Source: Candidatus Roseilinea sp. (GTDB lineage: Bacteria > Chloroflexota > Anaerolineae > J036 > Brachytrichaceae). From it: a stretch of 64,000 bases of DNA. Made by a program: the position numbers and the translations under genes. This document shows positions 1-9,800 of this stretch, one piece after another. Numbering within the stretch: position 1 is the first letter of the stretch; every line of letters begins with the position of its first letter. The stretch is taken from assembly GCA_026003755.1 (NCBI GenBank), contig BPHV01000004.1, positions 248,001-312,000 on the forward strand. The letters run 5' to 3'. The notes beneath the pieces were generated by a model. It made no database searches. It saw only the letters and a program-made list of their open reading frames with translations, and was not told the origin of the DNA.

Positions 1-2862
1 GGCGCATCCGATGATCTCGGCTGCGTATTTGATGGTGAGCGCCTCTTTGGGCTGAATGACCGGCACTTCCCAAGTGACCAGATTTGTGGAGGTGATGAGG
101 GTGATGCCGGCCACCGACCCCAACGACGAGGTGATGCTGGCGGGTGACGAAGCGCAGCCCGCTCCCCAGGGCGTCGGTAAGCACTAGGCTGTAGGCCGGG
201 CCGGCGCCGGTGTTCTTGGCGATCAACGTCCAGGTCACAACGTCGCCGGTGGCGTAGATGCGCTCCGGGAATTTGGTGAGCAAGGGCAAGGGCGCCAGGC
301 GCAGCGGAGCGGCCAACGTCCCGCCGGCGTTGCAGCGCTCATAGTATGTGTCGTTGTTGCTGCACAGGCTCTCATAGTGGATCGTCCCCTGCAACGGCGC
401 CGGCGGACCGCCGCACCTCAATTGCACGCGCAGTTGCACCGTCCGCCGTGGTGGCTGCGGTGAACGTATCGGAGTAGAACCAACGGTAACCCGTGCTGTC
501 CGTCTGGGTGAAGACCGGCGTTGCGCCGCCGAAGCCCCAGCACATCCAGCACGGCATAGGTGCCGGTGGGCACTACGATCACCGCGTCGTATGCGCCCAC
601 GCTCGATGTGCGTTGCGCGGTCAGCGTGACGGTGTACACGCCGCACGCAGCCACGTTGGGCGGCAGCCCGCTGGGCGCTCAGGGTCATCTGCGGGGGCGA
701 GCGTCTCCACAAACACGCCCTCGGCGATCACATCCCCGCCGCTGCACACGCTGTTGCCGCTGACGCCCAGGTTGAGGTACGACCAGTCGTACCATGACGC
801 ATTGCTGCACGAGTTCGTCCTCGCCGGCGGCGGTGGTGTAGGTGATCACCAGCGTGGCGCCGGCCACGTTTGGATTGCACGGCGGGGTGATGTTGGTGAT
901 CACCAACTGTCCGCCGATGATCGCCTGTGAGAATGTCGCCGTGCACGAGATCGGCCCGTTGCCCACCCACACCTGCGCCGAGCCGGTCACGTAGCTTTGG
1001 TTGGTCAACGCCTCGGTAAAGATCAGGCTGCTCCATGTCGGCGTGACGGCGAAGCTCGGCGCAAAGGTGTAAATGTTCGTGTAAGTGAACGCCGGCGTGC
1101 TGCACACGGCCGCCGGCGCCGAGACCAGCTTTTGGCTTTGCACGCCGTCATCGCATTGCAAGTAGGTCACGCTCTGGGCGGTGGCAGTCTGCTGGCAGGC
1201 GCGGCAGTCCTGCAGGGTGGCCGTCACCACGTTGGTCAGCGCCTGGCCGCACAAAGCGCACGTGCCGGCGGTGTTGCTCACCACAAACACCGGGGTCAGC
1301 GTGGCGCTGCCGGTCACGGCCCAGGTGATGTAGGTGACGCCGCCCAGCGCGAAGCTGACGCCGCCGCCGGTGCTGACGATGGCAAAGCCGGCCGGCACCT
1401 GATCGGTGACGATCACCGTGCCGGAGACGCCGTCGGCGTTGACGGTGATTGGGGTGGTGATGAGCTGACCGCGATAGACCTCGCCCGGCGCGCTCTTGCT
1501 CAGGCTGAGCTGGCCGGGCGTGTTGGTCAACTGCCACGCCCCGGCCTGCGGCGCTTCGGTGTAGAAGAAGTTGCAGGCGTCGCGATAGGTGATGTCGAAA
1601 TCAAAGCTGCCGCTGAGCGGCGCGGCGCATACGTTGGCCGGCGTGGTGAGCGTGAAGACCAGGTTGAAAGTCTGGCCGGGCGGGATGGGCGGCAACTGGA
1701 AGGCGCCGGCCGTGTAGGTGGCCGGCGCGCTCACCGCCACGCTGAACGGACTGAGGTTGACCGGCAGCGTCACCGAGTAGGCTGTGCCGTCGCCGGTGTT
1801 GGTGACCGGAATCGTGAAGACGGTGCTACCGCCACAATAGTTGACGTTGAACGGCGGCAGGGCGTAGTCCAGGTCGGGGAAGCGTGGTTGCAGGTCAATC
1901 GAGGCCTTGGCCGTTTGCGGCGCCAGGCACGCCCCGCCATTGCACCCCCACGTGGCGACCACGCTGTTCTCCAGCCCGCTGCACGCCATCACCTGCGCCG
2001 CCACGGTGAACGAAACGCTCTGGCCGACCGGGATGGAGACAAACGTGGCCGAGGTGATGCCGCTCACAAGTTGTAAGCCTGGGCCGAGCGTGTCGGTGAC
2101 GCGCACGTTGTACACCGTGCCGTAGCCGGTGCTGTCCACAAACACCGTCCAGGTCACCACGTCGCCGATGGCGGCCGGGACCACCGCCGGCTCTTTGCGC
2201 ACGGTGATCGCGCCGGGGTTCACCACATACTCGGCCAGCTTGACGATGGGTGGATGCGCATCTTGCGTCAGCGTCACCACCACTTGGCCGGAGACCGCCC
2301 CGCACGTGCTGGTGAAGACCGCTTGTTGCGTGATCACGGCGTTGGGCGCCACCGTGCCCACGTTAAACGTGGCGAGGTTAGCGTTGAAGCCGCCCGGCAG
2401 CGCGGCTGTGATCGCCACGCCGGTGGTCGTCACGGCATTGTTGGCCGCCACGATGGTCACCGTGAGCGGATCGCACAGGTTGATCGTCTGCGGGGTGAGG
2501 GTGACGGTGACCTGGTTGGCATAGATGGTCTGGCTGCCGAACGACGGGCCGTTGGCTTGCGTGGGTGGGCCTTGGGTGGAGGATGCGCCGGCCGGCGTCA
2601 AGGGGGGAAACCAATCCGGTAGCACAGAGGGCGCAGGCGACGGACCTAAGTCGCCCGGCAGCGCAAACCAATCCGGCAATACGTCCGCCGCATCGGCGGC
2701 GTCCGGCGAGGCAAACCAGGCCGGCAAGGCTTGAAGCACATCTGAGCGAAGTATGGCCACTTCAGCGCGGCGTCCAGCCGCGTGTGACGGAGCGGCAGCC
2801 ATGAACGATTGCGGGAGAGGAACAACAAGCACAATGAGGACGAACAGTCGTAACGCATTCAT
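1..2862 (-). CDS. Secreted DUF11-repeat surface protein, partial, frame-broken in its 3' part
   Basis: The start is the ATG at 2862, followed by a hydrophobic signal peptide (about residues 4-24) and a long Thr/Val/Pro-rich extracellular chain. Beta-sandwich modules of the DUF11 type recur, with phrases such as VTWTVFVDSTGYGTVYNVRV and VTDTLGPGL. The frame is open to about 810. Below that the same kind of sequence continues only by switching frame near 810, 665, 540, 445 and 145; the last piece (VTWEVPVIQPKEALTIKYAA) is still coding at base 1, so the gene runs off the left edge. Residues 46-85 hold three copies of an LP(A/D)WF motif before the first module. The family is associated with cell-surface adhesion or sheath material; the exact role here is unknown. 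The breaks may be sequencing errors or decay. Confidence 0.75.
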
Positions 2863-2985
2863 TATTCACTGCTCCATGTCTCACCGCAGCACAGTGGAAC
2901 GTGCTCCCTTGTGCGGGATTAAATACGGAAGCCAGGCTTGTAGCTAAATATAGTGCCAGCAAAGCCAATCGAAAAGTCCGTTCAT

Positions 2986-3018
2986 GTCACGGGCGCATCC
3001 GGTATGCGCGCCCGTGAC
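2986..3018. repeat. Perfect 11-bp inverted repeat with 11-nt loop
   Basis: GTCACGGGCGC at 2986-2996 is exactly complementary to GCGCCCGTGAC at 3008-3018. It lies about 125 bp upstream of the DUF11 gene start on the minus strand and before the decayed transposase on the plus strand. There is no T-tract on either side, so an operator or a relic of an element end fits better than a terminator. The rest of 2863-3127 shows no gene. Confidence 0.6.
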
Positions 3019-3127
3019 ACACACGCACAATTGCATCATTCCGAGATACCCTAGCCATTGCCTTCGGTGGGGGTATAGCGCAGGAATGTGGCGAGTTTTT
3101 CTGCAGCGGAGGGGCAAAATAGGAGGC

Positions 3128-3510
3128 ATGAAGACATCAACCGCACCTAGCTACGCGCAGCAGCGCGAACGGTTCCCGGTCTTGGCCGCCCAGGCCTAAG
3201 AAGAATTCGAGACGTGGGATGACCAGCTCCCGGACGCCATGCTCGCTGAGATCAAAGCCATGCGACAGGCGTTGATGGGCCGAGGGTTGGAGATGCTGAA
3301 CAATCGCGGAAGCGATGCGGGGACTGCCTCCGGCTGAGGCGACGGAGCTGGCGGGCTACTGTGCCGACAATGCTTAGCGGATGGGTTATGCGAGTTCCGC
3401 GCGCAAGGGTTGCCGATTGGCAGTGGTGTGGTGCAGAGCGGCTGCAAGACGATAATTCGATGCTTTTGGGGTGCTCCCTCGATCGGCGCGATGAGCAACA
3501 GCACCATCTT
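3128..3510 (+). pseudogene. Decayed ISKra4-like transposase remnant
   Basis: An ATG at 3128 opens a peptide (QRERFPVLAAQA, stop, EEFETWDDQLPDAMLAEI) that looks like the N-terminal helical part of an ISKra4-family transposase, interrupted by a stop codon at 3197. About 150 bp further on, GLPIGSGVVQSGCKT (near 3405-3450) matches the conserved C-terminal GWPIGSGVVESACKQ of the intact transposase at 10333-11722, preceded by RMGYASS (compare RMQYQSL). The whole middle, including the catalytic core, is missing. I see no inverted ends. It is therefore an old, internally deleted copy of the same family as the intact element 7 kb away, not a recent duplicate. Confidence 0.6.
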
Positions 3511-3524
3511 CGTCGCGCAACGCA

Positions 3525-5118
3525 TCAAGGCACGCGGCTCAAAATATCTGATGGTGCGGGATAGTCGTTTGCGTCTCTGCCGATATAAGACCAGATGATT
3601 CGTCCCCTTGCGTCTATGACAAACACCGCCGGCGCCGCCAGATTGTCGCCCAGGCGGTTGAACACGCCGAACGCCTCGCTCACCGCATGCGACTCGTCGG
3701 CGAGAACCGGGAACTCAAGCTGGCCGAGTTGCCGCACCACGCTTGCCTGTGTGACGCCCTGAACGGCGATGGCCAATACTTCGGCACCGCGCGCGCGGAA
3801 GCGATCATACTCCGTCTGCATCGCACGGAGTTGTTGCTGACATGACCCGCAGCCGGCGTTGCGATAGAACAGCAGCACGACCGACTGGCGACCGCGATAG
3901 TCGCGCAGCGACACCATGCGGCCATCCTCGCGCGGCAGGGTGAAATCGGGCGCGGGCTGTTCGGTGGGCAGCAAGTCCGCTAAGAGCGGCGCAATATAGT
4001 CGGCAAGCTGATCGGCGTTGAGCACGCCAACGTGCCGCGCGCGCATGCCTCCGGCTGCATCTATGAAGATCGTCGTGGGAATGCCGACCACGTCATACAT
4101 GCGGCTGACGGCACCGTCGGCGTCGCGCAGCAGCGGATAGTCCATGCCGTTGGCCTCGGCGAAGGCGCGCGCAGTGGCTGCATCTTCGCGCAGGTTCACC
4201 CCAACGACGACTAAGCCGCGTCCGCGATAGCGCTGCGCGAAGTCGCCAAAGTCGCGCGCCTCGGCGCGGCAAGCTGGACACCACGATGCCCAGAAATTCA
4301 GCACGACCACTTGGCCGCGAAATTGGCTCAGGCGGACAGGCTGACCGTCCAAGTCGAGCAGGGTGAAGTCTGGGGCTGGATTTTCTGGAGGCGCCATGGC
4401 GGGGGCGCGCTCATCCACCACCGGTTGCGGCGCAAGCGCCGGTGTTGGGCTGGCAGTTGCTTGACCTGCGGAAGCGAGCACCAACGGCGTAGCCGGCGGC
4501 GTTGGCAGCGCAGCCACCAGGACTGAAGGCGTGGGCGGAGCGCTGAAGCTGGCGTAAAGCCCAACTTTGGCGCGCCGGCGCCGTTCGGCCATCCACTGCT
4601 GGGCGTCGGCTTCCGAACCCAACCGCGCCAGATAGGCCTCGACGACGAGCAAGCGGCGGATCGCATCGAGGGCATCGCCCCTGCGGCACCCCTTCCCGCG
4701 CCAAGGCAGCGTCAAACGATGCCTCATCCTTATTCCAGCGGCGCAGCAACGCGCGCAGGCGCGCGGGTAGCCTGATCCGGGCGTGGCCGCGAGGCCGGCC
4801 GCCCGCGCTTCGCGCAAGACGAGTCGCTCGTTGACCAGGCGCTGGAGCGATGCCTCGGGCGTCGGCGCAGATTGGCCGGCTAGCGCACTCATGGCGCGGT
4901 CGCGCGCCAGCGCCCGCTGCCATTCCTCGCGGGGTGACCACTTCGCCATCCACTTCTGCCACGATGATTTGGGCGATTGAGGTAGGTGCAGCAGGCGGAG
5001 GACGCCAACCCGTTCGCGGCGCGGTCGCCGGCGCTGCGCACCCAGCAAGCATGAGCACAAGCGCCACACACCCGACATCTCGCGCACGCTCCAAGCGAAA
5101 TCCTGTGCTGCTGTGCAT
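3525..5118 (-). CDS. Lipoprotein with SurA-like N-domain, TlpA thioredoxin and peroxiredoxin-like domains (frame-broken)
   Basis: The start is the ATG at 5118, followed by a signal peptide with lipobox LAGC. Next comes a SurA-type helical region (VAEVDGEVV, then EEWQRALARDRAMSALAG and NERLVLREARAAGL). A Pro/Ala-rich linker leads into two thioredoxin folds. The first is TlpA-like with active site WASWCPAC. The second is AhpC/TSA-like, with FYRNAGCGSC holding a CxxC. The protein is probably anchored outside the membrane and may couple thiol-disulfide exchange with peptidyl-prolyl or chaperone activity. The reading frame changes near 4930 (four C where three are needed), near 4790 and near 4683 (four G where three are needed). 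From about 4680 to 3525 it is intact. Two redox domains of different types in one lipoprotein is uncommon. Confidence 0.7.
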
Positions 5119-5164
5119 TGCTACGCCATTTTGACCCTTCGGCGCCCCCGCGCGTGCACGCAGT

Positions 5165-5846
5165 TCATTCGCGAAAGAGATGCTCCAACTCCTGACGCAA
5201 CAGACCCGCCCGCGCATCGTTGACCAGCTTGCGATTCAACCGTCGAACAATGTTGCGCCGGATTTGACTCACCTCGTTCTCGTCCACGAAACAATCGGGA
5301 TGACGCGCGCGGATTTGACGAGGCTCCAGCCCATCTTCCCACATCTCACTCTGGCCACGATGCGTTCGCGCTCGCCCTCGATAATCTGATCGAGTAATTC
5401 CCACAAGTGGTTCAAGATTGCGGTGTTTTCAACGATTGCTTCGACAGCGATGTGAGCCATGCATCTCCAAAACGCGCTCATCCATCATTCTCTCGGATTC
5501 GTCGTCGTCTTCCGAATCACCCATCTCTGCCAAATGCCATAATGCATCTTTCCGGCTTCGACGCAACTCATCTTCGACGGCAGACCACGTGCAACGCTTC
5601 AAGTACTGCATGTAATCCGCAACGGCGCTGAAACGCCCTTCGCGGGCATGGCGCTTGCCGTATTGCCATAGTCGCGAAAAGGCTTGATTGGCGAAGTAGT
5701 CCGCATCCTCGCCGGTGATTCGAAAGTGAGGATGGGCGTACACCCATCGCAGGACTTGCGGATAATAGATTTTGTAGATAGCAGCCCAGGCTTCCTGATT
5801 ACGCTCGACGAGGGGCTCAGTCGGAGAAGCTCCAGACAGGGTTGTT
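5165..5846 (-). pseudogene. Sigma-70-like transcription factor, frame-broken
   Basis: Three overlapping frames give one continuous sigma-like protein. A region-2-like part contains ERNQEAWAAIYKIYYPQVLR, then EDADYFANQAFSRLWQYGK and YLKRCTWSAVEDELRRSRK. After a frame change near 5470 comes NTAILNHLWELLDQIIEGER. After another near 5380 comes a region-4-like helix-turn-helix tail (GLEPRQIRARHPDCF, EVSQIRRNIVRRLNRK), ending at 5165. The start is uncertain because the frame is closed upstream of 5846. Chloroflexota carry many sigma-like proteins of this design, with a degenerate region 2 and an RARHP-type region 4. Two or three single-base errors would restore a protein of about 215 residues, so this may be a live gene with sequencing errors. 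Confidence 0.5.
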
Positions 5847-5871
5847 CATCGCGCAGGTGATCATCCCCCCG

Positions 5872-6372
5872 CGAAATTCGCCGGCCTGCGCGCCACACAT
5901 CTCGGCAAGCTGCTGAATCGCGTTAGCTTCGTGCGTGGTCGTTCACCGCCCCTGTCCTTCTCGAGCCTTGCGCCGGAGCACCTGTGGGCGACGCATCGGC
6001 CACACTATGCGCGCGAGCGTTCGGCAACTTAAATCGTGGGACATTATATAGGCGTCCGCGCGTAGCATTCTGTCATCGCGCAAACATGCTGTGGGCGAGG
6101 CGCATGTGCGCACGGGAACGAGCGTCTCAACCGAAAACTGCCTTCTCAATCACTCACAGCTATCCTTCTCTATATTTCTCTATACCTTGTTTTGTCGAGA
6201 GTCCAAACCACCATGGGATTATAAAGTCCGTTCAATGGTTTTGGTCAATTGATACAAGAATAGTAGCCCAAGTTCACAGCGGCCGTAGACCGAACCGATA
6301 GGACTCATTTTGTCATCACCGACACGTTTAAGAAAGATTTTGAATCACGGACTTATAGTTAATTTGCCAGAC
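5872..6372. other. Gene-poor, AT-richer spacer
   Basis: No gene is recognisable. A short minus-strand coding-like stretch at 5829-5930 (AIQQLAEMCGAQAGEF) could be the end of another lost gene. From about 6120 to 6420 the base composition is visibly AT-richer than the flanking chromosome, consistent with the edge of a transferred segment before the NB-ARC cassette. Confidence 0.4.
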
Positions 6373-6401
6373 TTTACAAAACTTGAACAGAGTTGTATAA
6401 T
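6373..6401 (+). promoter_or_regulatory. Near-consensus sigma-70 promoter
   Basis: TTTACA at 6373-6378 and TATAAT at 6396-6401 are separated by exactly 17 bp. This is the cleanest housekeeping promoter in the window. Transcription would start near 6408, giving a leader of only about 16 nt, with GAGG at 6411-6414 acting as ribosome binding site for the ATG at 6424. Confidence 0.7.
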
Positions 6402-6423
6402 ACATCCGAAGAGGATTATTTAC

Positions 6424-6801
6424 ATGGATACAACAAGCGTGATCTTAATCGTTGCTATCATTCTCGTCGTAGCGCTCATCGGCTACGTCGTTTGGCGCAA
6501 CCCAAAAGTGAAGACATCAGTCGGCTTGGGGCCAATCAAAATCAATCTCGACACCGAGCGCGCGGACGAGTCGTCAGCGGGTCAACGACGCGATGAAAAC
6601 ATCTCACACAATGCGCAGCCCGCGGCCAGTCTTTCGGTGGGAAACATCCACAGATCGCAAGTGATCAACGAGGGAGCGGGCGGCCGCGCCGAGATGCAAG
6701 CCAACGATGTCACACACTCGACCATCATCAACACGAGCGGCAAGGCCCGACATCCGCACAGCACAAAACAAACGAACGAACACAAGAGTGATATGAGATA
6801 A
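6424..6801 (+). CDS. Small single-pass membrane protein with a duplicated beta-arch-like motif (possible effector)
   Basis: The ATG at 6424 is chosen because a GAGG lies 9 bp upstream and a strong promoter just before it; an upstream in-frame start at 6310 would lie before the promoter. The 125-residue protein has one N-terminal membrane helix (about residues 5-24), then a polar tail. The tail contains GNIHRSQVIN (73-82) and NDVTHSTIIN (94-103), two similar segments spaced 21 residues apart and matching in the pattern N/D-I/V-x-x-S-x-V/I-I-N. I do not recognise the family. It ends 7 bp before the NB-ARC gene, so the two are almost certainly co-transcribed and translationally linked. By analogy with NLR-associated membrane effectors carrying amyloid-type signalling motifs, it could be the effector; that is inference. 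Confidence 0.6.
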   Translation: MDTTSVILIVAIILVVALIGYVVWRNPKVKTSVGLGPIKINLDTERADESSAGQRRDENISHNAQPAASLSVGNIHRSQVINEGAGGRAEMQANDVTHSTIINTSGKARHPHSTKQTNEHKSDMR

Positions 6802-6808
6802 GCAACAC

Positions 6809-9800
6809 ATGGAACCGCAGCTATCTTCTAGGCTCATAAGCCGCTTAATCGTCCCCTTGCTTGGCGGAGCGTCTGCTCTGTATAAGAGAAAGGCGCGCGC
6901 CGGCCCCGCTGCGCCTTCGCCGCCGAGTCCGGCGCAGGCCAGCGCATCTCAGTTCAGTGCGGAAGACATCCTCGGTTCACACATCCGCAACGTCGCCGGC
7001 GACTACACCGAGATCGCGGTCAAAAACGTATTTCCCGCATGGCAGATGCCTTCCGCCGCTGCAGTCAATCGGGTCACGCTGCCACCCCGCCGGCCATTCG
7101 TGGGACGAGAAGATTTGCTCGCGCGCTTGGAAGAACGTCTGAAAAGCGCCGATGGGGTGAACGTCATCTGCCTCACCGGCACAGCCGGGGTGGGCAAGAG
7201 CGCGCTTGCGCTGGAAGCGGCTTATCGGTTTGGCGCCCTCTTTCCCGACGGCTGCTACTGGGTAGACCTGCGGGGCAATGACTGGGTAGAGGCGCTGCGC
7301 GGACTGCTGAGCGCGCTGGGCGTACCGCACACCGAGGAACTAGGTCAAGATACGCTTGCTCTGGCCGAAATCGCCCGCGGACGGTTGGCGGATAAGCGCA
7401 CCTTGTTGATCCTGGATAACGCCGAGAACGTCGTGCGGCGTCACCGACAGCACGTGCTCGCCCTGTGTCCTGCGGCGCCGGCAAAGACCATCATCACCAG
7501 CCGCATCATCATAGACACGGACGACCTACGTGTGGATGCGCTGAGCGACAGCGACGCGCTGAAACTGCTGGAGGCCAAAGGCATCTCTATCGCCGACCAA
7601 TATGACGACGCGCTCAAACTGGTCAGGCGACTCGGCAATCTGGCGCTTGCCATCGCCATCATGGCGCGGCGCATGCGCATCATTCAGCCGACGCAATCGT
7701 GCGCCGACAGCTTGCGAGAGCTAGACAAGAGCGCCACTCCGATAGACGCGCTCAGGCTTCCCCTCAGTAATACACCCGATGACAGCCTCGCCGCAACATT
7801 CGCCCTCTCGTATGAGCTCCTCGATGAGCCACTGCGAACGGCCTTCCACGCGTTAAGCCTCTGCGCGCCTTCCGGCGCGTCCGTTCAAGGCATTGCGCGC
7901 ATGTGCGACATCACCGAGCCTGTCGCGTGCGACAGGCTGCGAGCGTTGGCTATGCTCTCGCTGGCCGAGTTCGACGGCCGGCGCGCGCAACTCCATCCGC
8001 TGCTCAGGGACTGGGCGCACACCCTTCCTTTCGAGCGCGATGCGCTGATCACACGACATGCAGCGTACTTTGGCTTGGAGATCGGCAACCGCTATCAACA
8101 GGCGCTCAACAGCGAGCAGGACCCACTCCCTGCGCTCATCCGGATCGACGCCGAGTTGGCTAACATCCAGCTCGCTCAGGAACGCGCGCTTTCGCCCAAC
8201 TTCCCGGCGCCGGAGCTGGCGGTAGAGATCACGGATTGCCTGGCGCTCTACTGGTGTCAGCGTCACCTCCCTCCCCAACAGCGCCTGCGGTGGATCAACC
8301 GGGCCTGCCGTCTGGCGGAACAAACGCAACAGCGAAATCACCTCGCCAACTTGCTGCAGGCAGCCGGCGACGCGCAGACATTCTGCGACCAACACGACGC
8401 TGCGCTGCAATCTTACCGACAGGCGCTCGACTTGTTCACCGCGCTGGATGACCGGTTGGGCCAGGCCAACACGCTCAAGGCCATCGGCGACGTGCAGGCC
8501 TTCCGCAAGGAGAACGACGCCGCGTTGCAGTCCTATCAGCAAGCGCTCGATGGGTTCGCGGCCATCGGCGACCGGTTGGGCCAGGCCAACACGCTCAAGG
8601 CCATCGGCGACGTGCAGGCCTTCCGCAAGGAGAACGACGCCGCGTTGCAGTCCTATCAGCAAGCGCTCGATGGGTTCACGGCCATCGGCGACCGGTTGGG
8701 CCAGGCCAACACGCTCAAGGCCATCGGCGACGTGCAGACTTTCTGCGACCAGCACGATGCGGCGCTGCGCTCCTACACGCAAGCGCTCGGCCTGTTCATC
8801 GCCACCGGTGACCGGATGGGCCAGGCCAATTCGCTCAAAGCGATTGGGGATCTAAGCGCTTCGCGCGACCAGCATGACGCGGCGCTGGATTCCTACGCGC
8901 GTGCGCTCGACTTATTCACGGCCATCGGCGACCGGCTGGGCCAGGCCAACACGCTCAAGGCCATCGGCGACGTGCGGGCCTTCCGCAAGGAGAGCCACGC
9001 CGCTATGCAGGCGTACGATCAAGCGCTAGGGCTGTTCTCTGCTGCAGGCTCATCACTGGGGCAAGCCGGTGTGCTCAAAGCCATCGGCGATGTGCTCGCC
9101 TTCCAAGACCAGCTAGACGCAGCTCAGCAAGCATATCAGCGCGCGCTCGAACTGTTTACCGTGGCAGATTCGAAGCTTGGCCAGGCCAACACGCTCAGGG
9201 CGCTCGGGGACATTGCAGCGCTTCATCACGCTCACAATGAGAGCGAGGCTGCGCTGTCATGGTATCAACGCGCGCTCGAGTTGTTCAACAAGATCGGCGA
9301 TCGGCTGGGTCAGGCGAACACGCTCAAGGTCATTGGGGACGCCTATGCCCAGCGCGGAGAAAGCGACGCTGCGCTGCATTCATACGAGCAAGCGTTGGAA
9401 TTGTATATCGCGACCAACTCCCAACTGGGACAGGCGCACACCCTGCATGCAATCGGGGACGTGCAAGCGGCATGTGGGCAAGAGGCCCAGGCGCTCAAGC
9501 TATATGAGCAAGCGCTAACGCTCTTCACCCTGGCGGGATCCACGCTCGGGCAGGCCAACGTCTATGCGTCCCTCGGTCGCATCAGCGGCAAACGCGCCCA
9601 CTTCGACAAGGCCATTCGGCTATACGCCAGCATACAAGATTTGTACAGCCTCGCCCGGTGCAAGTTCTACTACGCGCTGAGCGTGCTGGATCAAGATAGC
9701 GACATCGCCCGGGAACTGCTCATGGATGCCAAGTCGCTGTGGACCCAGATTAACTTCGAGGAAGGCAGAGCGGCCGTGGATGATCTGTTGAGCCAGCTCG

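Noticed and set aside
997-2076. Long plus-strand open frame opposite the DUF11 gene (359 codons)
   Set aside because: His/Arg/Gly-rich composition typical of the antisense of high-GC genes; no motif, and the minus-strand protein is clearly real.
2986-3018. Rho-independent terminator
   Set aside because: The hairpin has no T-tract on either strand and lies upstream of the minus-strand gene instead of after a gene end.
7853-8782. 309-codon minus-strand frame with internal repeats opposite the TPR region
   Set aside because: Its repeats are just the reverse of the TPR DNA repeats; composition and position mark it as a shadow.
8341-9660. Tandem 120-bp repeats as a noncoding array
   Set aside because: The period is exactly 40 codons, the frame is open throughout and each unit encodes a TPR-like helix pair.
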